Shown here one piece after another: positions 26,381 through 36,252 of a stretch of 36,252 nucleotides of DNA (the first letter of the stretch is position 1; each line of letters starts with the position of its first letter). The translations under genes were made by a program, and so were the position numbers. Below the pieces are notes generated by a model that made no database searches, was not told the origin of the DNA, and saw nothing but the letters and a program-made list of their open reading frames with translations. The stretch comes from Candidatus Nealsoniibacteriota bacterium (GTDB taxonomy: Bacteria; Patescibacteriota; Minisyncoccia; Minisyncoccales; JAGMDC01): the NCBI GenBank assembly GCA_030643485.1, contig DAOWLG010000030.1, positions 1 through 36,252 on the forward strand, given 5' to 3'.

Positions 26381-28000
26381 ATGGTTTTTGATTTTTCTTT
26401 AATTACTAATATTGCTGTATTTTTAATTAACGCCATTGATATCTGGCTAATTTTTCTTATTTACTCGGCTAATTCTAAAAAGAAAATCAATAAAACATTT
26501 ATTATGATGGCATTTTTTATGCTTATTTGGGTTGATTTTGCCTATTTTGCGAGATTGTCCAGTCAATCCAATGTAGCTCTTTTTTGGATAAAAATAGCTT
26601 GGGCAGTTACTATTCCTCTTTTTGCCACACTTTATTTTTTTGTGATTCACTTTATCAAGGAAGAAAAGAAGCATAAAATTCTTAACAAAATTGTTTTATC
26701 TATTGGGGTATTCTCTTTTTTTATTACTCTTTTTACTGATTTAATTGTTAAAGACATAAAATCTAAGCAGGTATGGTCAAAATTGATATACGGCGATGCA
26801 ATTATGGTATTTTATGGGTTAGTGCTTTTTTTATCGTTTTTAATCTTATTTTTTTTATTAAAAAAATATTTCCATTTTTCAAAAGTTGAGAAAGTGAAAA
26901 CGCAATACTTCTTGATTGGGATTTTAATTTTTTTGTTCATGAATATGGTATTTAATATAATTTATCCTTTCTTTTTAGGTATTTCAAAATATTATCAATT
27001 AGGCGATTATTCAACTGTAGTTCCTCTTTGCTTTATCGCTTATGCAATTACGAGACACAAACTAATGGGGATAAAACCTCTTCTATCATCTATATTAGTA
27101 GCTTTGATTGCTATATTGCTAGCATTAGATATTTTCATCTTTACTCCAAATTTTTTTCTTCAACTCTTTAAGGGTTTAATTTTTGTAATATTTCTTTACT
27201 TTGGGTATTTATTGGTTAAGAGTGTTTTAGATAAAATTAAAAGGAGCGAGGAACTGGAGCGGTTGGATTTTGAATTGGCAAGGGCAAATGCTGAACTGAA
27301 AAGAATTAGCAGAAGCAAGACAGAGTTTATTTCTATGGCTTCGCATCAGTTGCGAACACCTTTAGCCGCAATCAAGGGGTATAGTTCAATGTTGGTGGAA
27401 GGCGATTATGGAAAATTTGAGAAAAAAGGAGAAAGGGTTTTGAAAAATATTTTAATCTCCACTGAACGATTGATTAAAATTATTAATGATTTATTAAATA
27501 TCTCCCGACTTGAATTAGGAAAATTGAAATTAGAAAAAAATCCCTGTGAAATAGAGGAAATTATTGAGAATGTATACAAAGAAATGAAACCAAGGTCCCA
27601 GCAAAAGAAATTGAATTTTATATGGAAGAAACCTAAAATTTCCCTGCCAAAAATTAATATAGATGAACTAAAAATAAGACAGGTCTTATATAATATAGTA
27701 GATAATGCTATAAAATATACCAACAGCGGTAATATATCTATAACGTTAAAACCAAAACAAAAAGGCAGGGTTATTATAGAAATTAGAGATACTGGCGAAG
27801 GGCTAACCATGGAAGAGCAAAGCAAAATTTTTCAGAGTTTTACCCGGGGCGCGGCTGGTTTTACTTATTGGGTTCAGGGAACCGGTTTAGGACTTCACCT
27901 TGCCAAAAAGTTTGTTGAAATGCACCACGGTAGAATATGGGTTGAGAGCCAAGGCAAGGGTAAAGGTAGCACCTTTTATATTGAGTTGCCAGTGGGGTGA
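26381..28000 (+). CDS. Membrane sensor histidine kinase with 7TM-like N-terminus
   Basis: N-terminal hydrophobic helices; FISMASHQLRTPLAAIKGYSSML; DNAIKYTNSG; GTGLGLHLAKKFVEMHHG. Confidence 0.93.
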   Translation: MVFDFSLITNIAVFLINAIDIWLIFLIYSANSKKKINKTFIMMAFFMLIWVDFAYFARLSSQSNVALFWIKIAWAVTIPLFATLYFFVIHFIKEEKKHKILNKIVLSIGVFSFFITLFTDLIVKDIKSKQVWSKLIYGDAIMVFYGLVLFLSFLILFFLLKKYFHFSKVEKVKTQYFLIGILIFLFMNMVFNIIYPFFLGISKYYQLGDYSTVVPLCFIAYAITRHKLMGIKPLLSSILVALIAILLALDIFIFTPNFFLQLFKGLIFVIFLYFGYLLVKSVLDKIKRSEELERLDFELARANAELKRISRSKTEFISMASHQLRTPLAAIKGYSSMLVEGDYGKFEKKGERVLKNILISTERLIKIINDLLNISRLELGKLKLEKNPCEIEEIIENVYKEMKPRSQQKKLNFIWKKPKISLPKINIDELKIRQVLYNIVDNAIKYTNSGNISITLKPKQKGRVIIEIRDTGEGLTMEEQSKIFQSFTRGAAGFTYWVQGTGLGLHLAKKFVEMHHGRIWVESQGKGKGSTFYIELPVG

Positions 28001-28047
28001 TAAACAGGGCTATTGATTTTGAAATTTTAATAGTATAAAATAAAGTT

Positions 28048-28102
28048 GGTCGGGAGGATAGCACTCACTAAAGACTTAGAATTGGGGTCAACTCTCCCGG
28101 CC
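28048..28102 (+). ncRNA. Candidate structured leader RNA upstream of pilB
   Basis: GGTCGGGAG(28048-28056)/CTCCCGGCC(28094-28102) closing stem enclosing GACTT/GGGTC inner stem; GC-rich relative to surroundings. Confidence 0.45.
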
Positions 28103-28120
28103 ATCTTAAAAATTTTCATT

Positions 28121-29839
28121 ATGACTTTAATTAAACAATTAATACAAAAAGGGATTTTGGACAAAGAAAAAGCTTTAATTGTAGAAGATGAATCTAAATC
28201 CTCTGACAAGAAAATAGAAGAAATAATTTTGGACAAGAATTTTGTGCCAGAGGAAATTTTATTTCGTATAAAAAGCCAGAACTTAAAAATGCCTTTAAGG
28301 GAAGTTACGCCTGAGGATGTGCCTTTGAAAATTTTAGAACTAATCCCGGAAGAATCAGCAAGATATTACAAAATGATTCCATTAAATCGCACTGATAAAA
28401 TTTTAGAGGTTGGAATGGTATATCCTGAGGACTTAAAAACCAAAGAGGCGCTAAAATTTTTAGCAAGAGAAGGGAAATTTAGTTATCAGATTTCTTTAAT
28501 TACTTTAACTTCGTTCAGTAACATCTTAAAACAATATAAAACCCTGCGGCGGGAAGTTAGCAGGGCTTTAGAGGAATTAGAGACAGAACTCAAAACAGAT
28601 AAAAGAAAAACCTTAAAAGCCAGTATGGTGGAAAGGATAGCGGAAGAGGCCCCTATTACCAAGATGGTAGCAGTGATGTTAAGGTATGCAGTAGATAGAA
28701 ATGCATCAGATATTCACATTGAGCCAACTAAAGAAAAATTGAGGATAAGGTTTCGGTTAGATGGAATTCTGCATTCCAGTTTATTTTTGCCAATTAAGGT
28801 GCATTCCGCTGTGGTTGCGCGAATAAAAATTCTTTCTAATTTGAAAATTGACGAAGCCAGAATTCCGCAGGATGGCAGATTTTCCGCTAAAATTAATGAA
28901 AGAGATGTTGACTTCAGGGTTTCAACTTTCCCTACTACATTAGGAGAGAAAGTAGTGATGAGGGTTCTTGACCCTACTCATGGGCTGAAAGATTTTGAGA
29001 AATTAGGGTTAAATCAAAGAGACATTAAGATATTAAAGGCAACTATAAAAAAACCTTATGGATTGATATTATCTACCGGTCCCACTGGCTGCGGCAAAAG
29101 CACTACCTTGTACACTATTTTACAAATCTTAAATAAAGAAGAATCAAACATCATCACATTAGAAGACCCTGTAGAATATTTTTTGGAAGGCGTTAATCAG
29201 TCCCAAATCAGGCCGGAAATTGGCTATAGTTTTGCCCAAGGCCTCCGTCATATGTTAAGGCAGGACCCGGATATTATTATGGTAGGAGAAATTAGAGATG
29301 AAGAGACCGCGGCATTGGCTATTCATGCAGCGTTAACCGGCCATATTGTGTTATCTACGCTTCACACCACTAATGTTTTAGGAGTAATACCACGGTTGAT
29401 TGATTTGGGCGTAGCACCTTTTCTTATTCCTGCAAGCTTGAGATTATCTTTGGCTCAACGTTTAACAAGAAAACTTTGTGTTTTTTGTAAACAAAAGAAA
29501 AGACCAAATCTAAAAATTAAACAAATGATTGTAAAAGAAATGAGATCTTTGCCAAAGTCCTGGCAGGAGAAGATAAATTTTTCGGATTTATGGATTTGGG
29601 AGCCAAAAGGCTGCAAAAAGTGCAGGCAGGAAGGTTATGTCGGACGGCTTGCCGTTTTTGAAACTTTAGAAATGACTAATCAATTAGCAGATGTTACATT
29701 AAAGGAGCCTTCTGAAGTAAAAATAAGAGAAGAAGCGTTGCGACAAGGAATAATTACTATGAAGCAAGACGGAATCATAAAAGCGTTAAGAGGCGAGACC
29801 TCTATTGAGGAGATATTAAGAGTAGCGGAAGAGAAGTAA
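28121..29839 (+). CDS. pilB: Type IV pilus assembly ATPase PilB
   Basis: LSTGPTGCGKSTTLYTIL, RHMLRQDPDIIMVGEIRDEETA, tetracysteine CVFCKQKK/CKKC; ORF-track start 28046 covers the structured leader. Confidence 0.95.
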   Translation: MTLIKQLIQKGILDKEKALIVEDESKSSDKKIEEIILDKNFVPEEILFRIKSQNLKMPLREVTPEDVPLKILELIPEESARYYKMIPLNRTDKILEVGMVYPEDLKTKEALKFLAREGKFSYQISLITLTSFSNILKQYKTLRREVSRALEELETELKTDKRKTLKASMVERIAEEAPITKMVAVMLRYAVDRNASDIHIEPTKEKLRIRFRLDGILHSSLFLPIKVHSAVVARIKILSNLKIDEARIPQDGRFSAKINERDVDFRVSTFPTTLGEKVVMRVLDPTHGLKDFEKLGLNQRDIKILKATIKKPYGLILSTGPTGCGKSTTLYTILQILNKEESNIITLEDPVEYFLEGVNQSQIRPEIGYSFAQGLRHMLRQDPDIIMVGEIRDEETAALAIHAALTGHIVLSTLHTTNVLGVIPRLIDLGVAPFLIPASLRLSLAQRLTRKLCVFCKQKKRPNLKIKQMIVKEMRSLPKSWQEKINFSDLWIWEPKGCKKCRQEGYVGRLAVFETLEMTNQLADVTLKEPSEVKIREEALRQGIITMKQDGIIKALRGETSIEEILRVAEEK

Positions 29840-29844
29840 TAAAT

Positions 29845-29982
29845 TATCAATTATCAATTTTCAATTATCAATCAATTATCAAACTCCAATTTTCAAACGA
29901 TAATAAGATTTATTAAATTTTTTGAAAATTGAAAATTGGAATTTGATTGAAAATTGGTCATTGAAAATTGAAAATTTTAAGT
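29845..29982. repeat. AT-rich inverted repeat cluster (TTTCAATTATCAA / TTGAAAATTGAAAATTGG type)
   Basis: Multiple CAATTTTCAA/TTGAAAATTG units in both orientations between pilB and pilT. Confidence 0.85.
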
Positions 29983-29987
29983 CAATT

Positions 29988-31058
29988 ATGGTTTTATATC
30001 AAACACAACTTAAACAATTATTATCCCTAACCCTGCAACAAAATGCTTCGGATTTGCATATATCTTCAGGACATCCTCCTATTCTAAGAAAGGGTGGCAA
30101 TTTGGTTTTGGTGCCTAATAGAAATAAATTGTCAGCGAGAGATACCGAGGGCTTAGCTTTTGCTTTAATGAATGAAGAGCAGAAACAAAGATTTTTGGAA
30201 CAAAAAGAAATTGATTTTTCTTTCCATTTAGAAGACAAGGCAAGATTTCGGATTAATGTTTTTTTTCAAAAAGGAACCATTTCCTGCTCTTTGCGGCTAA
30301 TCCCTAAAAAAATCAGAACTATTGAAGAATTAAATCTTCCTTCTGATTTGCGTAAATTTATTGAACCCACGCAAGGATTTGTGCTTATCACTGGACCTTC
30401 TTCGCATGGAAAGTCCACCACTTTAGCCGCTTTAATTGATGAGATAAATCATAGCCGGGCAGAGCATATTATCACTATTGAGGACCCTATTGAATATCTT
30501 TTTGAAGAAGATAAATCTATTATTGACCAGAGAGAGATTGGCAAGGATAGTTTGAGTTTTGCCAAGGCATTACGTTCCACTTTTCGGCAAGATCCTGATA
30601 TAATAATGGTGGGAGAGATGAGGGATCCGGAAACCATTGCCACCGCGATTACCGCAGCAGAGACCGGCCATCTGGTTTTTGCCACTCTGCATACTAATTC
30701 TGCGGCGCAGACTATTCACCGCATAGTGGATAGTTTTTCCAGCGAACAGCAATCACAAATTAGGGCTCAGTTATCCGGTTCTTTATTAGGAGTGGTTTCT
30801 CAACGTTTAATTCCCGGGATTAAGGGCGGTTTATTTCCTGCGTGCGAAATAATGTTCGCTAATCCAGCAGTGTCAAATTTGATACGAGAAAATAAAGTTC
30901 ATGAACTTCCTATGGTTATTGAAACATCTAAAGAGCTCGGAATGAATTCCTTAAATCGGGCTTTGGCTGAACTGTCAAAACAAAATAAAATTTCCTTAGA
31001 AAACGCCTTGGCTTATTCTTTAGACACTAAAGGGTTAAAGGCGCTCCTTAGAAATTAA
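29988..31058 (+). CDS. pilT: Twitching motility ATPase PilT
   Basis: MVLYQTQLKQLLSLTLQQNASDLHISSGHPP; GPSSHGKSTTLAALI; RSTFRQDPDIIMVGEMRDPETI. Confidence 0.94.
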   Translation: MVLYQTQLKQLLSLTLQQNASDLHISSGHPPILRKGGNLVLVPNRNKLSARDTEGLAFALMNEEQKQRFLEQKEIDFSFHLEDKARFRINVFFQKGTISCSLRLIPKKIRTIEELNLPSDLRKFIEPTQGFVLITGPSSHGKSTTLAALIDEINHSRAEHIITIEDPIEYLFEEDKSIIDQREIGKDSLSFAKALRSTFRQDPDIIMVGEMRDPETIATAITAAETGHLVFATLHTNSAAQTIHRIVDSFSSEQQSQIRAQLSGSLLGVVSQRLIPGIKGGLFPACEIMFANPAVSNLIRENKVHELPMVIETSKELGMNSLNRALAELSKQNKISLENALAYSLDTKGLKALLRN

Positions 31059-31062
31059 TCCT

Positions 31063-32271
31063 ATGAAGTATTTTTATCAAGCAAGAACAAAAGAAGGAGA
31101 AGTTCGTTCCGGAACCGTGGAAGCCGCATCTCGAGAAGCGGCTTTAGAGGTTTTGCAAAAACATAATTTATTTATTACTGCTTTAGAATCGGCTAAGACG
31201 CAACCGGTTTTATCAAGGAAAATAACTTTTTTTGAAAGGGTTTCCAGAAAAGATATAGTTAATTTTTCAAGACAGTTATCAATTATGTTTAAGTCAAATG
31301 TTTCTTTATTGGAATCGTTGGAGACCATAGCCGAACAAGTAAAAAAAAGTGTTTTCAAGGAAAAAATTTTGGGATTGGCAAGCCAAATAAGAGGAGGAAC
31401 TTCTTTTTCCAAGGCGCTTAGTAGTGAGCCAAAACTTTTTTCCGGTTTTTATGTTAGTATGATTAAGTCAGGCGAGATATCTGGCTCTCTTTCAGACAGT
31501 TTAGATTATTTGGCTGACCATTTGGAAAGGGAATATAATCTTTCTTCTTCTATAAAAGGAGCAATGATTTATCCCGCTTTGGTAATATCCGTAATGATTG
31601 CAGTGCTGACTATTATGATGGTTTTTGTTATTCCAAGTCTCACGGAGACCCTGGAAGCCAGCGGACAGGAACTTCCTTTTGTTACAAAATTAGTAATAAT
31701 GGCTTCTGACTTTATGAGAAATCAAGGATGGATTTTTATCGTGTTTTTGGTTATTTTTGGCATCATTGGTTTTCGGTTCGCTAAAAGTAAAAGGGGCTTA
31801 AAATTTTTAGATAAAATTTCGTTATCATTGCCGCTTATCGGAAATTTTGTTAAAAAAGTGAACTTGTCTACTTTTGCAGAAAATCTTTCTACTTTAATTG
31901 GCGGTGGCGTGCCTATTACTCAGGCATTAGATATTACCGGCTCAATAGTAAAAAATTCCGTTTATAAAAAAATTATTAAAATAGCCAGAGACGAAGTGGA
32001 AAAGGGAGAGACCATAAGCTCGGTTCTTGTTAGGTTTCCCAAAGCATTTCCTCCCATGTTTTGCCAAATGATTTCAGTAGGAGAAAAAACAGGTAGTTTA
32101 GATAAGACATTAATGAATGTTGTGAGTTTTTATCAAAAAGAAGTGGACAGAACAATTAAGTCAATGTTGAGCATACTGGAGCCAATGTTAGTGGTGTTTT
32201 TGGGTTTAATTGTGGCAGGCATTATGGCCGCAGTTATGCTGCCTATGTATCAGATGATGGGCTCAATATAG
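31063..32271 (+). CDS. pilC: Type IV pilus inner-membrane protein PilC
   Basis: MKYFYQARTKEGEVRSGTVEAASREAALEVL; T2SF domains; EPMLVVFLGLIVAGIMAAVMLPMYQMMGSI. Confidence 0.95.
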   Translation: MKYFYQARTKEGEVRSGTVEAASREAALEVLQKHNLFITALESAKTQPVLSRKITFFERVSRKDIVNFSRQLSIMFKSNVSLLESLETIAEQVKKSVFKEKILGLASQIRGGTSFSKALSSEPKLFSGFYVSMIKSGEISGSLSDSLDYLADHLEREYNLSSSIKGAMIYPALVISVMIAVLTIMMVFVIPSLTETLEASGQELPFVTKLVIMASDFMRNQGWIFIVFLVIFGIIGFRFAKSKRGLKFLDKISLSLPLIGNFVKKVNLSTFAENLSTLIGGGVPITQALDITGSIVKNSVYKKIIKIARDEVEKGETISSVLVRFPKAFPPMFCQMISVGEKTGSLDKTLMNVVSFYQKEVDRTIKSMLSILEPMLVVFLGLIVAGIMAAVMLPMYQMMGSI

Positions 32272-32275
32272 AAAT

Positions 32276-32408
32276 AATTTTCAATTTTCAATGACCAATT
32301 TTCAATGAATTTTCAATGATTCAATTTTCAATTAAAAAATTAATTGATTTGTTTGAAAATTGAAAATTGATAATTGATTGGTAATTGAAAATTGATAATT
32401 GAAAATTT
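32276..32408. repeat. AT-rich inverted repeat cluster, same unit family as 29845-29982
   Basis: AATTTTCAATTTTCAATGACC... / ...GAAAATTGATAATTGAAAATTT. Confidence 0.88.
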
Positions 32409-33311
32409 ATGCAGGTATTCGTTATTATTGACGGTAATGCCTTAGTCCATAGGGCTTTTCACGCTCTTCCGGAATTAACCACGAAAACAGGCGAAATAGT
32501 GAATGCGGTTTATGGATTTTTATTGGGATTTTTCAAAGTTATCAAGGAATTACAACCGAATTATTTAGTAGCAACCTTTGACACCGCGCCGCCAACTTTT
32601 CGGCATAAGATGTTCAAAGAATATAAAGCAACAAGAAAGAAGGCACCGCAATCTTTATACGACCAAATTCCCAAAATTAAAGACATTTTGAATTCTTTTA
32701 ATGTTCCTATCTTTGAAAAGCAGGGCTTTGAAGCAGATGATTTAATCGCTACTATTTCAGAGAGAGCGGAGCAACAGTCACAAGAAGCAGAAAAAGCAAC
32801 AGAAATTTATATTTTAACAGGTGATTTGGACGCGCTTCAACTTGTAAATGAAAATATTAAAGTTTATACTTTTAGCAAAGGGATAAAATCTCCGAAAATT
32901 TATGACCTGGAAAAAGTAAAGAAACGGTTTGAACTTTTGCCGAACCAGATAATTGATTTTAAGGCGTTAGCAGGCGACGCTTCTGATAATATCCCCGGTG
33001 CTTCGGGCATAGGCGGAAAGACCGCTACTGAATTATTGAAAGAATATAAGAATATTAAAAATCTTTATCAAAATCTAAAAAAAGGAGAAGCATGGGATAT
33101 TAAATCAAAAACCAAAGAAACTTTATTAAAATACAAGGACAAAGTTTTTCTTTCTTATAAATTAGCAAAAGTAGATAGAAATGTTCCAATTGATTTTAAT
33201 TTAGAAAAATGCCAATGGATAGCGCCCTCTTTGAAACCGAAAACCAAAGAAAAAGTGAGCCAAATTTTAACTACCTATGGTTTTTTTAGTTTAATTAAAC
33301 GGATACCATAA
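32409..33311 (+). CDS. Stand-alone 5'-3' exonuclease (PolA N-terminal domain)
   Basis: VFVIIDGNALVHRAFHALPELTTKTGE...GFEADDLIATI...LTGDLDALQLV...LAGDASDNIPGASGIGGKTATELLKEY. Confidence 0.95.
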   Translation: MQVFVIIDGNALVHRAFHALPELTTKTGEIVNAVYGFLLGFFKVIKELQPNYLVATFDTAPPTFRHKMFKEYKATRKKAPQSLYDQIPKIKDILNSFNVPIFEKQGFEADDLIATISERAEQQSQEAEKATEIYILTGDLDALQLVNENIKVYTFSKGIKSPKIYDLEKVKKRFELLPNQIIDFKALAGDASDNIPGASGIGGKTATELLKEYKNIKNLYQNLKKGEAWDIKSKTKETLLKYKDKVFLSYKLAKVDRNVPIDFNLEKCQWIAPSLKPKTKEKVSQILTTYGFFSLIKRIP

Positions 33312-33349
33312 TCAATAATTAATCCAAGGGTAAACTTTGACTATTTTTT

Positions 33350-35152
33350 ATGAAACGTTATTCCCTCTACACTGTTGTTCCCATAGTTTTTTTAGTCCTG
33401 ATATCGGTTAATTTTGCCGTTATTTCTTTTTCAGTGGAAAGACATGAGAATGATCTTTTAGAAGCTGCTGTTGAAGAAAAAATTCATTTGGCAGAAACCA
33501 TAAATCAAGGTATTACTTCACTTACCTGGACTAATTTGCCTATGATAAAAGAAACCTTTGTTACAGAAATGGCAAATTTTCAAGATGTGCGTTATATACG
33601 GATAGTAAACAGCGACGGAACTATTTATCAAAGCAGCATTAAAGGAGAGAGTGGTCAGTTTCTTGATAATAAGGATATTTCCAGAGTAATAAGCAGTGGA
33701 AAAGAAATAGTAAAAGATGACTTCTATGAAAATGAATTTATAAAATTGGTTATTTTTCCCGGGCATCAAGATGTAACTATCTGGATAGGATTTACCTTGG
33801 ACGCGGTCCAAGAGACAATTCAGAATATATGGTTCAGAGATATTTTAATCATTTTGAGTATTTTAGGTTTTTCCATTTTGGCTCTCTTGATGATTTTATA
33901 CAATATCATTAATCCTTTATCAGAGATAACTTTTGCCTGTAAAAAGGTGATGAAAGGGAATTTAGATGTTAAAATTCCGGTCACTTCTCAGACCGAAATT
34001 GGGGAATTAGCTGTTACTTTTAATAAGACCATAGCCGCATTAAAGGAAAGTTATAGTTCCTTGACTAAAGCCAATCAGCAAACCGAGGAAGAAAAAAATA
34101 AAACATTAGCTATTATCAGGAATTTTGATGATGGACTTTTATTCTTTGATGAAGAAAATGAACTTGCCTTAGTTAACCCTCAAGCCGAGCTTTTTTTAGG
34201 AGTTAAGGCAAGGAAAATAATAAAGAAACCTGTTTTAGAACTCACCAAGATTGAACCTCTGAAAAAAATAATTCAGATTTCCGGCCGTCGTTCGCCTACG
34301 ACTCTAAAAATCAAAAAAGTAATTAGAAAAGAATTATTCATGGGACCGGATTTAATTTTAGAGGGTTCTGTTATCCCCATATTAAGAAAAAGAAAATTCC
34401 GCGCTACTGGCAGGAGAGCGGGAACTTTAGTAATTTTTCACGATGTTACCAGAGAAAAAAGAATTGAGCGAATGAAAACAGAATTTGTTTCTATTGCCGC
34501 TCATCAATTAAGAACCCCTTTGTCAGCTATAAAATGGACCCTAAAAATGCTTTTAACGGGTGACATGGGAAAGGTTTCTAAAAAACAAAAGGAGTTTATG
34601 GAAAAAACCTATAAGAGTAATGAGAGAATGATTACCCTTATCAATGACCTTTTGGATGTAAGCAGGATTGAAGAGGGTAAGCATCTCTATAAAAAAATTC
34701 CCTCTGATATTGAAAAAATATGTAAAAATGTGATAAAATTATATAAAAGAGAAATAAAGGAAAAAGCCCTTGAATTCAAATTTATAACACCCGGGAAATT
34801 ACCTAAAGTCATGGTAGATAAAGAAAAAATAGAAATAGCCATTAAAAATATTTTTGAAAACGCTATAAGATATACTCCTCCTAAAGGGAAAGTGGCAATT
34901 TCTTTAGCCACTGGTAAAAAACAAATAGAAGTTTCTATTAGCGATACCGGGGTTGGTATCCCTGAAAACCAGCAACATCGGCTATTTACTAAATTTTTTA
35001 GAGGGGCTAATATAATAAGAATGGAGACAGAAGGAACCGGACTGGGTTTATTTATTGCTAAAAACATTATTGAGGCGCATAAGGGGCGGATTTGGTTTGA
35101 ATCACAAGAAGGAAAGGGATCTACTTTTTATCTCACATTACCAATAGTTTGA
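33350..35152 (+). CDS. Membrane sensor histidine kinase with HAMP and PAS-like region
   Basis: Two TM segments; HAMP; FVSIAAHQLRTPLSAIKWTLKML; FENAIRYTPPKGKV; GTGLGLFIAKNIIEAHKG. Confidence 0.94.
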   Translation: MKRYSLYTVVPIVFLVLISVNFAVISFSVERHENDLLEAAVEEKIHLAETINQGITSLTWTNLPMIKETFVTEMANFQDVRYIRIVNSDGTIYQSSIKGESGQFLDNKDISRVISSGKEIVKDDFYENEFIKLVIFPGHQDVTIWIGFTLDAVQETIQNIWFRDILIILSILGFSILALLMILYNIINPLSEITFACKKVMKGNLDVKIPVTSQTEIGELAVTFNKTIAALKESYSSLTKANQQTEEEKNKTLAIIRNFDDGLLFFDEENELALVNPQAELFLGVKARKIIKKPVLELTKIEPLKKIIQISGRRSPTTLKIKKVIRKELFMGPDLILEGSVIPILRKRKFRATGRRAGTLVIFHDVTREKRIERMKTEFVSIAAHQLRTPLSAIKWTLKMLLTGDMGKVSKKQKEFMEKTYKSNERMITLINDLLDVSRIEEGKHLYKKIPSDIEKICKNVIKLYKREIKEKALEFKFITPGKLPKVMVDKEKIEIAIKNIFENAIRYTPPKGKVAISLATGKKQIEVSISDTGVGIPENQQHRLFTKFFRGANIIRMETEGTGLGLFIAKNIIEAHKGRIWFESQEGKGSTFYLTLPIV

Positions 35153-35180
35153 GTGTTGGACAATTCAACGGTCTAATATA

Positions 35181-36252
<1,072 letters not shown>

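Noticed and set aside
28048-28103. tRNA-like segment (acceptor-like GGTCGGG/CCCGGCC-A, CTTAGAA resembling an anticodon loop)
   Set aside because: No matching anticodon stem, no TTC T-loop, and too short; better described as a two-stem leader RNA candidate.
29922-29987. N-terminal extension of PilT in the ORF track
   Set aside because: Encoded by the AT-rich repeat; canonical PilT start is MVLYQTQLKQLL at 29988.
30397-30420. Variant Walker A GPSSHGKST in PilT
   Set aside because: Still fits GxxxxGK[ST]; not unusual enough to claim novelty.

Overview
This 36.25 kb AT-rich window looks like a bacterial chromosome segment. Small genes, solitary 5'-3' exonuclease and RecQ proteins, PilB/PilT/PilC and DUF5320/NifX-like proteins suggest a Patescibacteria/CPR-type genome, but that placement is inference. 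From left to right it contains: (i) a surface-protein locus with a secreted protein, a dockerin protein interrupted by an in-frame TGA, and a membrane-anchored cohesin-like protein; (ii) an accessory/defence island with radC, type III mod, a BRO-N protein, a res gene split by an in-frame TAA, a methylase/specificity tail remnant, an uncharacterised three-gene operon, a Panacea-type HTH-DUF4065 plus RelE/YafQ-like pair, a Fic protein and an ATP-cone/Mrr-like nuclease, with short hairpin and direct repeats at the cassette borders; (iii) housekeeping genes ychF, purB, a frameshifted purC, and an RRM protein; (iv) a minus-strand block of NifX-like protein, two permease halves, an ArsR-type regulator, a truncated hydrolase, recQ, DUF5320 and an SPFH protein, in which one 32-bp palindrome family occurs four times; (v) a metallopeptidase, histidine kinases, pilB/pilT/pilC with inverted AT-rich repeats, a 5'-3' exonuclease, a PilX-like protein, and the 5' part of ligA. 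The strongest signal is at the right edge. A GC-rich, near-perfect palindromic element of about 48 bp occurs three times in about 630 bp, twice in frame inside ligA. It has no stop codon in any of its six frames, and it resembles the behaviour of Rickettsia palindromic elements.
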